A stretch of DNA of 64,000 nucleotides from Anisus vortex (GCA_949126835.1 CASBPS010000167.1:1-64000); one strand, 5' to 3'. Positions 22,409 through 37,400 are shown, counted from the stretch's first letter. Program-made: numbers and translations. Notes: generated from the letters alone by a model not told the origin.

Positions 22409-25400
22409 GTAAGGTAGAAACTATCTCTAAACTTTATTACTGGTGCACTCTTTGTAAGAGATATACAGATAATAAAATAATTGTCTCTTTTGTTTTGTTG
22501 CAACAACAGCATGTGGCAATTGGACATGGGGAGAAAACTGCACTAAAAAATGCAACTGTACCCAAAACAACACAGTGGTTTGTAAAAAATTTCAAGGCAC
22601 ATGCATGTGTACATCTGACTTTGAAGGTGCATCATGTGAGAAAATCTTAGATCGATGCTCTCTATACGCGCCTTGTGACCAGCATTCAGATTGTGTGAAC
22701 AGAGTTGGTCATTACGAGTGTCTATGTCATGAAGGCTTTAAACACAATCCTAACAACCCCAACATTTGTGAAGGTATAGTTTTCCTCTTTAATATACCCT
22801 GTGGTTTAAATTTCATTTAGGATGTGCTATGAGTCTAATCACTATTTTCTCTTTATAGCATGCAGTGGCTTGACCTTTGGATCTGATTGTAACTCTACTT
22901 GTAGCTGTCACCCAGAAAATACAGAAAGCTGTGACAGCATTACAGGAAATTGTACCTGTAAGCCAGGATTTTACACTGCATCTTGTGAACTGGACATCAA
23001 TGAATGCAATCAAAGTTCTAGCCCTTGTGCTGAAAACCTGAAATGTTACAACACTTATGGAAGTTTCCTTTGTAAGTATTTGTGAAAATGTGACATTATT
23101 TTTCACTTATCAGCATGTGTTATAAATGTGTTTCATTTAGTAAAATTTCCAAGCAGCTGAAGATATCTTTCAAAAGATATCTTTTTCGCCTTTATTGATT
23201 AGACCATCTCTGATTTGTGTATGTTGCTTTAGTTTCTCAGTTGAGTTTTTGACTTTGTTATGAACCTAACTGTTTTGAGATTTTTAATATGTCTTCTGTG
23301 GACCTGATATTTTATGTTTCCTTTCATATTTTACAGGTATTGAAAAGTTTGGTGAGTTGAATTGAATGTGTGTCCATAACTTGCATGAAATAAATTAAAG
23401 CCAATTCGAACAGAGTTAAACTGTAAATCCTTTAGATAATTATACTTCTTTGATTTTTGGCTTAAAGGAGATAAACTCATTTTTTTTTGTGTTACAGTAT
23501 ACATCAGAGTTACAATAGCCCAAGCAGCTTCATGGATGTATACTGATGAAATTGTTTCTACCTTTCAACAAGATTTACAGTCTTGGATGGACTATTATTA
23601 CTATACATACATCAAAACAATTGTAACACCCTTTAGCACTCAACATAGGTACTAGATATTTAATGATAAAATAGTTGTTTTAAAAGTTGATATCCTCTAT
23701 TAAGTAAATTCTTCATGTTGGGCCAACTTTTTCACAATCTGTCTCTAACATCTGTTCATTCACAGCACACTGACCACAGACATCTTGTATAATGTCATCA
23801 CTGTGTACGGCAGCCAATCTGTTGACTATAACTTGATGTATTTCATTTACAACCGTTTCATTACTGTCTCACCAACAATAACAGTGAATGGAACTGACTT
23901 TGACATACTGTCCTTTAAAGTTTATGAGACTCAGGAGGAAGCTCGGCTAGACTTGAATCCTAAAAGTATGTTTTGGGGACAAAATTTAACTAATCTTATT
24001 TTAGAACAAATGAACTGAACATTGTAGTTTAATGTTTGAAAGAACATTGATAGCATTTTCTTTTCGCTATTACAATCCACAGTATACAAAATGTGCCAGT
24101 CTTATGGAATATGTCCATCCAACAGCACATGTCTTAACTCTGAGTCTGTACCTGTTTGTCAAGGTATCTAGCTACTATTAAATGAATATTTTTTTTTTAA
24201 AGAGATAGACGTAAGTAAAAAATCATTAACTGTTTAGGGATTTGTTAGTGTATTTGTTTTAGTTCTTAGCATTTGTTCAAGGTATTATTTTTTGACATTA
24301 TGCTACTTGCACATTTACTATATAAAATGTGAACAATAATGAAAAAAATTATTGATAAAAAAATATTTTAATATTTACCATGCCGATAAAAATATTTCTA
24401 GCAATATGTGAAGAAGGCATGTATGCTTTGAAAGAGAAATGTGTGGCTTGTGAAGAAGGAAAAACCACTTTAACCAAAGGTGCCAATTCACATCATTTCT
24501 GTATAGGTAAGTGAAAGAGGTCCCTACTTTTTTGTGTTTCAGCTGGTTTGAATAGAGCATATAAGGATAGCTTGTTGGTACTGATTTATCATTTGATGAA
24601 TTGATACATTTATATAACATATTGTCATTTGGATGTCTAGAAAAATGCAAGCCTGGATACTACATGACTTTTGACAAACTGACCTGTGAGCCTTGTCCAC
24701 AAGATATGTATTGGAGCTATGCAGACAATTCATGCCATGTCTGTCCATACACTTCATTCAACTCTACCTCTTGCTTAGAAGGAGATTGTAAGTAACTTAA
24801 ATAATGCACTTGATTCTTATTGACATGTAAGCAAAATTCATTGTAGATTAGTTGGGCTTTTTACCAACACGTTGTGTATGTTCCCTTTCAGTGAGGAGCA
24901 TCAGCAATCCACTGGTCAATATTGAAATGAATCTCACCATATTGACACCAAAATGTCTGAAAGATGATCCCCAATACTTCAATAACAGAGATGAAAGAGA
25001 ACTAGTTTGGCTCATGGCTACACAAAGCTCTGCATATTCAAGGTAAGACATTACAGGTTGTTTAAAAAATGTAAGTGTTTTATACAATTCTGCTTACTTC
25101 CAACACATAAAAAAAAGACATCAGAAATATGTTTTTTTTCTTCTGTTCCTTGTACTGGTGTAATAATGTCATATCCACATATTTCAGTCGATTTTGTTCA
25201 CCATATGTCGGCTGTGACAATGTGCTTGTAAGATATGCTGATAACGCCATCTGTGTGCCCGATTCTTCCTGCACTGCTAATGAGACATGCAAATTATTCC
25301 GTACTGAGATTCACATGGGCATCTACCATATTGGGTAAGATGATATTCTAAAAATATTTTTTTTAAATTAATTAAGCTAAATGTGACATGATCATTGTGC

Positions 25401-28400
25401 ATTAAAAGTAATTTTCTCAGGCAATGCAAATGGATTAGTTTTCTTTTATCGCTTTAGGACCTATTTAACCTCAGCCAGCCAGTATAATGGTCATGATCAA
25501 AGCTCAGTAGACATGCTGATGAGAAATCTCTACGATACTTCACAATTATATCTTTGGATTCCAGCTATGGTATTTAAACATTTGAGAGCTTTTACTTCAT
25601 ATAAGTACTTTTGGTACACTTGGACCATTTTCTTTATGTTCATTTATCTCTTTACTCATGATTGTATTCTTGTAAAACCTTTCATTTAACCAACTGTTTT
25701 TAATTACCAACAGAACTACGCAGCCATTAGACTGGAGCAGCCTTTCAAAATCAAAGTATCTACCATAGGTAAGCTATTTTACATCCCCTACCTTTATCCA
25801 AGAAAAAAACTAGCTGTAGAGTGGAAATTTGTTAAGACTAGAAAAAAAACTGTGTTACCTGTTAATGTACATAACGGTGTCATAATGTCTTACTCAGATG
25901 ATGCCACTAAACAAATGCTCTATATCAGACATACCATATTGTATTACAATGATCCATACAGGATACTGGAGGTAAAAAAATAATTTCTCACATTTTTAAT
26001 AGTACAAGTATCTGGTTAATCAAAGAATTGTTTTTAGTTACAAGCTTTCATTAAATCTCTATCATTTCTTAGGTTTTGAACACAATTTTCAAAAGTTTAC
26101 CAGAGTTCATTAGAGCCTACCTAGTCGGTAACTATGGGTAAGTGTGGAAACCATCTTTTTTATTGAAAGAATGCAATGTGGCTTTATTTATATTTGTAAA
26201 AAATAAAATTACATATTCATCGCCCTCTTTCAAACAGGAATACATGCAATAACTATGGATGCTTCTATACCTCGGAGTATGAAATTTGGCTTCGTAAAGA
26301 CATTAATGACCCCCTGCTGAGAAAAATTGCAGAAACGATGGTTTTGTCTCATGAAAAACTTCAAGGCAATTACACTGGTTCATTGTTGTTGTTCAAAACA
26401 CAGACGGATAAAACCGAAGGAATTCAAGGTAAGAACATGTTGAGCTAGTTGTTATTTGCACAACTGAATTAACCATGGCCAAAAAAAAGTCTTCCATGTA
26501 TATTTTTCCTGAAAAGATCATGTGATGACTAGAGTACAAGCTTTTGCAGTAAGGTTAACATTTTGAAATGTGCATGACAACAGTAAGCAATTATTTATAA
26601 TTGTTGTTTTTCTTCAACATGCAGCAATCAACTGGAAAGAACTGATCAACAGTCTTTCAGTTGCTCAATTCTTCTGCAGTGGAGGAAATTTCATCATCTC
26701 TGACAATGGCAATATGAATTATTATTGTGTTGAAGGTAAGGTAGAAACTATCTCTAAACTTTATTACTGGTGCACTCTTTGTAAGAGATATACAGATAAT
26801 AAAATAATTGTCTCTTTTGTTTTGTTGCAACAACAGCATGTGGCAATTGGACATGGGGAGAAAACTGCACAGAAAAATGCAACTGTACCCAAAACAACAC
26901 AGTGGTTTGTGAAAAAAATCAAGGCACATGCAGGTGTACATCTGACTTTGAAGGTGCATCATGTGAGAAAATCTTAGATCGATGCTCTCTATACGCTCCT
27001 TGTGACCAGCATTCAGATTGTGTGAACAGAGTTGGTTATTACGAGTGTCGCTGTCATGAAGGCTTTAAACACAATCCTAACAACCCCAACATTTGTGAAG
27101 GTATAGTTTTTCTCTTTAATATATCCTGTGGTTTAAATTTCATTTAGGATGTGCCATGAGTCTAATCACTATTTTCTCTTTATAGCATGCAGTGGCTTGA
27201 CCTTTGGATCTGATTGTAACTCTACATGTAACTGCCACCCAGAAAATACAGAAAGCTGTGACAGCATTACAGGAAATTGTACCTGTAAGCCAGGATTTTA
27301 CACTGCCTCTTGTGAACGGGACATCGATGAATGCAATCAAACTTCTAGCCCTTGTGCTGAAAACTTGAAATGTTACAACACTTATGGAAGTTTTCTTTGT
27401 AAGTATTTGTGAAAAGTGTGTCATATTATTTACTTATCAGCAAGTGGCGTAAACATATTTGATTTTGTAGAATTTTAAGGTAGCTGAAGTTATCTTTCAA
27501 AAGATATATTTTTCTGTTCTATTGATTGGGCCATCACTGAATTGTGTGTGAGGCTTTAGCTTATCAGTCAAGTTTCTATCTTTGTTAAATATATTTCTGA
27601 ACCTAATAGTTTTGAGATTTTAAATTTGTCTTGTGTTGATCTGATATGTTTTGTTTATTTTTCTATTTCGCAGGCATTGAAAAGTTTGGTGAGTTGCATT
27701 GAATGTTTGTCTAGTAACATGAAATACATTAAAGCTATCTCGTACAGAGTTAAACTGTAGAGCCTTTGCTAATTAAATCATTTGCTTTATGGCTTTTAGT
27801 AGAGAAATTCATTTTTTTAAAATCTGTTACAGTATGCATCAGAGTTACTTTAGCTCAATCACCTCCAATGGTCTACACCGATGCTATTGTCTCTCAGTTT
27901 CAACAGAGTTTACAGTCTTGGCTGGATCAGTATTATTATACAACCTTTAGAACAATTGTAACACCCTATAGCACTCAATATAGGTACAAGTTATTTGATG
28001 ATAAAGTAGTATTTTTAGAAGTATATATAGTTTCTTAGGTAAATCAATCTCGATCATGTTGGGCCAACTTTTTCACAATATGTCTCTAAAATCTGTTCAT
28101 CCACAGCACACTGACCACAGACATCTTGTATAATGTCATCACTGTGTACGGCAGCCAATCTATTGACTCTTACATGATGTATTTCATTTACAACCGTTTC
28201 ATTACTGCCTCCCCAACAATAACAGTCAATGGAACTGACTTTGACATACTGTCCTTTAAAGTTTATGAGACTCAGGAGGAAGCTCGGCTAGACTTGAATC
28301 CTAAAAGTATGTTTTTGGGACAAAATTAAACTAATCTTATTTTAGAACAAATGAACCGAACATGGTTGTTTAATGTTAGAAAGAACACTGATAACTTTTC

Positions 28401-31400
28401 CTTTTCTCCATTACAATCCACAGTATACAAAATGTGCCAGTCTTATGGAATATGTCCATCCAACAGCACATGTCTTAACTCTGAGTCTGTACCTGTTTGT
28501 CAAGGTATCTAGCTCCTACTGAATTTTAATTTAAAGAAAAGGATAGACCTAAGCAAAAAATCATTAACTGTTTAGGGATTTGTTAGCGTATTTTTTTTTT
28601 ATTCTCAAGGTATATTTTTTTTAGACATTATGCTACTCAAACGTATAGATTCATTTTTCAATCATTTACATATAAAATGTGAGCAATAATGAAAAAATGT
28701 ATTGAAAAAAATATTTTCATATTTAACATGCTGACAAAACTATTTCTAGCAATATGTGAAAAAGGCATGTATGCTTTGAAAGAGAAATGTGTGGCTTGTG
28801 ATGAAGGAAAAACCACTTTAGCCAAAGGTGCCAATTCACACCATTACTGTATAGGTAAGTGAAAGAGGTCCCTACTATTTTGTGTTTCAGCTGGTTTAAA
28901 TAGAGCATATAAGGATAGCTTGTTGGTACTGATTTATCATTTGATGAATTGATACATTTATATAACATATTGTCATTTGGATGTCTAGAAAAATGCAAGC
29001 CTGGTTACTACATGACTCTTGACAAACTGACCTGTGAGCCTTGTCCACAAGATATGTATTGGAGCTATGCAGACAATTCATGCCATGTCTGTCCATACAC
29101 TTCATTCAACTCTACCTCTTGCTTAGAAGGAGATTGTAAGTAACTTAAATAATGCACTTGATTCTTATTGACATGTAAGCAAAATTCATTGTAGATTAGT
29201 TGGGCTTTTTACCAACACGTTGTGTATGTTCCCTTTCAGTGAGGAGCATCAGCAATCCACTGGTCAATATTGAAATGAATCTCACCATATTGACACCAAA
29301 ATGTCTGAAAGATGATCCCCAATACTTCAATAACATAGATGAAAGAGAACTAGTTCGGCTCATGGCCACACAAAGCTATGCATATTCTAGGTAATGCATT
29401 ACTGATTGTAAAGAAATGTAAATGTTTTACACAATTCTGCTTACTCCTAACCCATAAAAAAGAAAGACATTAGAAATGTGTTGTTTTTTTTCTGTTGTTT
29501 GTTGTACTGGTGTAATAATGTCATATCTACATCTTTCAGTCGATTTTGTTCACCATATGTCGGCTGTGACAATGTACTTGTAAGTTATGCTGATAACGCC
29601 ATCTGTGTGCCTGATTCATCCTGCACTGCTAATGAGACATGCAAATTATTCCATACTGGTGTTCACTTGGGCGTCTACCATATTGGGTAAGATGATATTC
29701 TAAGCATTGTTTTAAAATTGATTAAGCACAATGAAAGCCAAAAGTGACTTGCCCCCCATGTGCACTCAAAGGAATCTTCTCGGACAATGCAAATACATTA
29801 GTTTTTTTTTCTCACTTTAGGAGCTATTTAACCTCAGCCAGCCAGTATAATGGTCATGATCAAAGCTCAGTAGACATGCTGATGAGAAATCTCTACGATA
29901 CTTCACAATTATATCTTTGGATTCCAGCTATGGTATTTAAACATTTGAGAGCTTTTACTTCATATAAGTACTTTTGGTACACTTGGACCATTTTCTTTAT
30001 GTTCATTTATCTCTTTACTCATGATTGTATTCTTGTAAAACCTTTCATTTAACCAACTGTTTTCAATTACCAACAGAACTACGCAGCCATTAGACTGGAG
30101 CAGCCTTTCAAAATCAAAGTATCTACCATAGGTAAGCTATTTTACATCCCCTACCTTTATCCAAGAAAAAAACTAGCTGTAGAGTGGAAATTTGTTAAGA
30201 CTAGAAAAAGAACTGTGTTACCTGTTAATGTACATAACGGTGTTATAATGTCTTACTCAGATGATGCCACTAAACAAATGCTCTATATCAGACATACCAT
30301 ATGGTATTACAATGATCCATACAGGATACTAGAGGTAAAAGAAAAAAAAGTTCTCACATTTTTTTTTATTTTTAAATTATTTGTTTAATCAAAGAATTGT
30401 TTTTAGTTACAAGCTTTCATTAAATCTCTATCATTTCTTAGGTTTTGAACACAATTTTCAAAAGTTTACCAGAGTTCATTAGAGCCTACCTAGTCGGTAA
30501 CTATGGGTAAGTGTGGAAACCATCTTTTTTATTGAAAGAATGCAATGTGGCTTTATTTATATTTGTAAAAAAAAAAATTACATATTCATCGCCCTCTTTC
30601 AAACAGGAATAATTGCAATATTAATGGATGCTTCTATACATCGGAGTATGAAATTTGGCTTCGTAAAGACATTGATGACGCCCTACTGAGAAAAATTGCA
30701 GAAACAATGGTTTTGTCTCATAAAAATCTTCAAGGCAATCTCACGGGACCATTGTCTTTGTTCAAGACACAGACAGAAAGAGCCGAAGGAATTCAAGGTG
30801 AGAACATGTTGAGTTACTCATTATTTGCACAACTCAATCAGCCATGGACAAAAAAGTCTTCCATGCATATTATTGCTGAATAGATCCTGTGTAGACTATT
30901 ATAGTAGAAGCATTCGCAATAAGTTTAACATTTTGAAATGTTCATGACAACAGTGAGCTATTATTTATAATTGTTGTTTTTCTTCAACATGCAGCAATCA
31001 ACTGGAAAGAACTGATCAAGAGTCTTTCAGTCGCTCAATTCTTCTGCAGTGGAGGAAATTTCATCATCTCTGACAATGGCAATATGAATTATGATTGTGT
31101 TGAAGGTAAGGTAGAAACTATCTCTAAACTTTATTACTGGTGCACTCTTTGTAAGAGATATACAGATAATAAAATAATTGTCTCTTTTGTTTTGTTGCAA
31201 CAACAGCATGTGGCAATTGGACATGGGGAGAAAACTGCACAGAAAAATGCAACTGTACCCAAAACAACACAGTGGTTTGTGAAAAATATCAAGGCACATG
31301 CAGGTGTACATCTGACTTTGAAGGTGCATCATGTGAGAAAATCTTAGATCGATGCTCTCTATACGCTCCTTGTGACCAGTATTCAGATTGTGTGAACAGA

Positions 31401-34400
31401 GTTGGTTATTACGAGTGTCGCTGTCTTGAAGGCTTTAAACACAATCCTAACAACCCCAACATTTGTGAAGGTATAGTTTTTCTCTTTAATATATCCTGTG
31501 GTTTAAATTTCATTTAGGATGTGCCATGAGTCTAATCACTATTTTATCTTTATAGCATGCAGTGGCTTGACCTTTGGATCTGATTGTAACTCTACATGTA
31601 ACTGCCACCCAGAAAATACAGAAAGCTGTGACAGCATTACAGGAAATTGTACCTGTAAGCCAGGATTTTACACTGCCTCTTGTGAACGGGACATCGATGA
31701 ATGCAATCAAACTTCTAGCCCTTGTGCTGAAAACTTGAAATGTTACAACACATATGGAAGTTTCCTTTGTAAGTATTTGTGAAAAGTGTGTCATATTATT
31801 TACTTATCAGCAAGTGGCGTAAACATATTTGATTTTGTAGAATTTCAAGGTAGCTGAAGTTATCTTTCAAAAGATATCTTTTTCTGTTCTATTGATTGGG
31901 CCATCACTGAATTGTGTGTGAGGCTTTAGCTTATCAGTCAAGTTTCTATCTTTGTTAAATATATTTCTGAACCTAATAGTTTTGAGATTTTCAATTTGTC
32001 TTGTGTTGATCTGATATGTTTTGTTTATTTTTCTATTTCGCAGGCATTGAAAAGTTTGGTGAGTTGCATCGAATGTTTGTCTAGTAACATGAAATACATT
32101 AAAGCTATCTCGTACAGATTTAAACTGTAGAGCCTTTTGCTAATTAAATCATTTGCTTTATGGCTTTTAGTAGACAAATTCATTTTTTTAAAATCTGTTA
32201 CAGTATACATCAGAGTTACTTTAACTCAATCACCTCCAATGGTCTACACCGATGAGATTGTCTCTCAGTTTCAACAGAGTTTACAGTCTTGGCTGGATCA
32301 GTGTTATTATACAACCTTTAGAACAATTGTAACACCCTATAGCACTCAAAATAGGTACAAGTTATTTGATGATAAAGTAGTATTTTTAGAAGTATATATA
32401 ATTTCTTAGGTAAATCGATCTCGATCATGTTGGGCCAACTTTTTCACAATATGTCTCTAAAATCTGTTCATCCACAGCACACTGACCACAGACATCTTGT
32501 ATAATGTCATCACTGTGTACGGCAGCCAATCTATTGACTCTTACATGATGTATTTCATTTACAACCGTTTCATTACTGCCTCCCCAACAATAACAGTCAA
32601 TGGAACTGACTTTGACATACTGTCCTTTAAAGTTTATGAGACTCAGGAGGAAGCTCGGCTAGACTTGAATCCTAAAAGTATGTTTTTGGGACAAAATTAA
32701 ACTAATCTTATTTTAGAACAAATGAACCGAACATGGTTGTTTAATGTTAGAAAGAACACTGATAACTTTTCCTTTTCTCCATTACAATCCACAGTATACA
32801 AAATGTGCCAGTCTTATGGAATATGTCCATCCAACAGCACATGTCTTAACTCTGAGTCTGTACCTGTTTGTCAAGGTATCTAGCTCCTACTGAATTTTAA
32901 TTTAAAGAAAAGGATAGACCTAAGCAAAAAATCATTAACTGTTTAGGGATTTGTTAGCGTATTTTTTTTTTTTCTCAAGGTATATTTTTTTTAGACATTA
33001 TGCTACTCAAACGTATAGATTCATTTTTCAATCATTTACATATAAAATGTGAGCAATAATGAAAAAATGTATTGAAAAAAATATTTTCATATTTAACATG
33101 CTGACAAAACTATTTCTAGCAATATGTGAAGAAGGCATGTATGCTTTGAAAGAGAAATGTGTGGCTTGTGATGAAGGAAAAACCACTTTAGCCAAAGGTG
33201 CCAATTCACACCATTATTGTATAGGTAAGTGAAAGAGGTCCCTACTATTTTGTGTTTCAGCTGGTTTAAATAGAGCATATAAGGATAGCTTGTTGGTACT
33301 GATTTATCATTTGATGAATTGATACATTTATATAACATATTGTCATTTGGATGTCTAGAAAAATGCAAGCCTGGTTACTACATGACTCTTGACAAACTGA
33401 CCTGTGAGCCTTGTCCACAAGATATGTATTGGAGCTATGCAGACAATTCATGCCATGTCTGTCCATACACTTCATTCAACTCTACCTCTTGCCTAGAAGG
33501 AGATTGTAAGTAACTTGAATTATGCACCGAATTCTTATTGACATGTAAATAAAGTTCATTGATGATAGGTGGGTATTTTATTAACACTTTGTAAGTGTTC
33601 TCTTCCAGGGAGGACCGTCAGCAATCCACTGGTCAACATTGAAATGAATCTCACCATATTGACACCAAAATGTCTGAAAGATGATCCCCAATACTTCAAT
33701 AACATAGATGAAAGAGAACTAGTTCGGCTCATGGCCACACAAAGCTATGCATATTCTAGGTAATGCATTACTGATTGTAAAGAAATGTAAATGTTTTACA
33801 CAATTCTGCTTACTCCTAACCCATAAAAAAGAAAGACATTAGAAATGTGTTGTTTTTTTTCTGTTGTTTGTTGTACTGGTGTAATAATGTCATATCTACA
33901 TCTTTCAGTCGATTTTGTTCACCATATGTCGGCTGTGACAATGTACTTGTAAGTTATGCTGATAACGCCATCTGTGTGCCTGATTCATCCTGCACTGCTA
34001 ATGAGACATGCAAATTATTCCATACTGGTGTTCACTTGGGCGTCTACCATATTGGGTAAGATGATATTCTAAGCATTGTTTTAAAATTGATTAAGCACAA
34101 TGAAAGCCAAAAGTGACTTGCCCCCCATGTGCACTCAAAGGAATCTTCTCGGACAATGCAAATACATTAGTTTTTTTTTCTCACTTTAGGAGCTATTTAA
34201 CCTCAGCCAGCCAGTATAATGGTCATGATCAAAGCTCAGTAGACATGCTGATGAGAAATCTCTACGATACTTCACAATTATATCTTTGGATTCCAGCTAT
34301 GGTATTTAAACATTTGAGAGCTTTTACTTCATATAAGTACTTTTGGTACACTTGGACCATTTTCTTTATGTTCATTTATCTCTTTACTCATGATTGTATT

Positions 34401-37400
34401 CTTGTAAAACCTTTCATTTAACCAACTGTTTTCAATTACCAACAGAACTACGCAGCCATTAGACTGGAGCAGCCTTTCAAAATCAAAGTATCTACCATAG
34501 GTAAGCTATTTTACATCCCCTACCTTTATCCAAGAAAAAAACTAGCTGTAGAGTGGAAATTTGTTAAGACTAGAAAAAGAACTGTGTTACCTGTTAATGT
34601 ACATAACGGTGTCATAATGTCTTACTCAGATGATGCCACTAAACAAATGCTCTATATCAGACATACCATATGGTATTACAATGATCCATACAGGATACTA
34701 GAGGTAAAAGAAAAAAAAGTTCTCACATTTTTTTATTTTTAAATTATTTGTTTAATCAAAGAATTGTTTTTAGTTACAAGCTTTCATTAAATCTCTATCA
34801 TTTCTTAGGTTTTGAACACAATTTTCAAAAGTTTACCAGAGTTCATTAGAGCCTACCTAGTCGGTAACTATGGGTAAGTGTGGAAACCATCTTTTTTATT
34901 GAAAGAATGCAATGTGGCTTTATTTATATTTGTAAAAAATAAAATTACATATTCATCGCCCTCTTTCAAACAGGAATAATTGCAATATTAATGGATGCTT
35001 CTATACATCGGAGTATGAAATTTGGCTTCGTAAAGACATTGATGACGCCCTACTGAGAAAAATTGCAGAAACAATGGTTTTGTCTCATGAAAATCTTCAA
35101 GGCAATCTCACGGGACCATTGTCTTTGTTCAAGACACAGACAGAAAGAGCCGAAGGAATTCAAGGTGAGAACATGTTGAGTTACTCATTATTTGCACAAC
35201 TCAATCAGCCATGGACAAAAAAGTCTTCCATGCATATTATTGCTGAATAGATCCTGTGTAGACTATTATAGTAGAAGCATTCGCAATAAGTTTAACATTT
35301 TGAAATGTTCATGACAACAGTGAGCTATTATTTATAATTGTTGTTTTTCTTCAACATGCAGCAATCAACTGGAAAGAACTGATCAACAGTCTTTCAGTCG
35401 CTCAATTCTTCTGCAGTGGAGGAAATTTCATCATCTCTGACAATGGCAATATGAATTATGATTGTGTTGAAGGTAAGGTAGAAACTATCTCTAAACTTTA
35501 TTACTGGTGCACTCTTTGTAAGAGATATACAGATAATAAAATAATTGTCTCTTTTCTTTTGTTGCAACAACAGCATGTGGCAATTGGACATGGGGAGAAA
35601 ACTGCACAGAAAAATGCAACTGTACCCAAAACAACACAGTGGTTTGTGAAAAATATCAAGGCACATGCAGGTGTACATCTGACTTTGAAGGTGCATCATG
35701 TGAGAAAATCTTAGATCGATGCTCTCTATACGCTCCTTGTGACCAGTATTCAGATTGTGTGAACAGAGTTGGTTATTACGAGTGTCGCTGTCTTGAAGGC
35801 TTTAAACACAATCCTAACAACCCCAACATTTGTGAAGGTATAGTTTTTCTCTTTAATATATCCTGTGGTTTAAATTTCATTTAGGATGTGCCATGAGTCT
35901 AATCACTATTTTATCTTTATAGCATGCAGTGGCTTGACCTTTGGATCTGATTGTAACTCTACATGTAACTGCCACCCAGAAAATACAGAAAGCTGTGACA
36001 GCATTACAGGAAATTGTACCTGTAAGCCAGGATTTTACACTGCCTCTTGTGAACAGGACATCGATGAATGCAATCAAACTTCTAGCCCTTGTGCTGAAAA
36101 CTTGAAATGTTACAACACATATGGAAGTTTCCTTTGTAAGTATTTGTGAAAAGTGTGTCATATTATTTACTTATCAGCAAGTGGCGTAAACATATTTGAT
36201 TTTGTAGAATTTCAAGGTAGCTGAAGTTATCTTTCAAAAGATATCTTTTTCTGTTCTATTGATTGGGCCATCACTGAATTGTGTGTGAGGCTTTAGCTTA
36301 TCAGTCAAGTTTCTATCTTTGTTAAATATATTTCTGAACCTAATAGTTTTGAGATTTTCAATTTGTCTTGTGTTGATCTGATATGTTTTGTTTATTTTTC
36401 TATTTCGCAGGCATTGAAAAGTTTGGTGAGTTGCATCGAATGTTTGTCTAGTAACATGAAATACATTAAAGCTATCTCGTACAGATTTAAACTGTAGAGC
36501 CTTTTGCTAATTAAATCATTTGCTTTATGGCTTTTAGTAGACAAATTCATTTTTTTTAAATCTGTTACAGTATACATCAGAGTTACTTTAGCTCAATCAC
36601 CTCCAATGGTCTACACCGATGAGATTGTCTCTCAGTTTCAACAGAGTTTACAGTCTTGGCTGGATCAGTATTATTATACAACCTTTAGAACAATTGTAAC
36701 ACCCTATAGCACTCAAAATAGGTACAAGTTATTTGATGATAAAGTAGTATTTTTAGAAGTATATATAATTTCTTAGGTAAATCGATCTCGATCATGTTGG
36801 GCCAACTTTTTCACAATATGTCTCTAAAATCTGTTCATCCACAGCACACTGACCACAGACATCTTGTATAATGTCATCACTGTGTACGGCAGCCAATCTA
36901 TTGACTCTTACATGATGTATTTCATTTACAACCGTTTCATTACTGCCTCCCCAACAATAACAGTCAATGGAACTGACTTTGACATACTGTCCTTTAAAGT
37001 TTATGAGACTCAGGAGGAAGCTCGGCTAGACTTGAATCCTAAAAGTATGTTTTTGGGACAAAATTAAACTAATCTTATTTTAGAACAAATGAACCGAACA
37101 TGATTGTTTAATGTTAGAAAGAACACTGATAACTTTTCCTTTTCTCCATTACAATCCACAGTATACAAAATGTGCCAGTCTTATGGAATATGTCCATCCA
37201 ACAGCACATGTCTTAACTCTGAGTCTGTACCTGTTTGTCAAGGTATCTAGCTCCTACTGAATTTTAATTAAAAGAAAAGGATAGACCTAAGCAAAAAATC
37301 ATTAACTGTTTAGGGATTTGTTAGCGTATTTTTTTTTATTCTCAAGGTATATTTTTTTTAGACATTATGCTACTCAAACGTATAGATTCATTTTTCAATC

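Noticed and set aside
22243..22650. Long plus-strand frame running through exon P, the P-A intron and exon A
   Set aside because: It reads exon A in the wrong frame after the intron, whereas the spliced frame gives proper EGF cysteine spacing.
26657..26962. Repeated minus-strand open frames of 90-101 codons in every unit (for example antisense to exons P-A and A-B)
   Set aside because: They are shadows of the plus-strand exons and recur only because the units are near-identical. They have no family signature and cross plus-strand splice sites.
29744..30052. Roughly 100-codon open frame in each unit, reading exon K through into its intron, ending in a hydrophobic, membrane-helix-like segment
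   Set aside because: The frame depends on intron retention. In unit 1 the corresponding intron has an indel and a different reading, so the frame is not conserved outside the nearly identical copies. It is best seen as chance.
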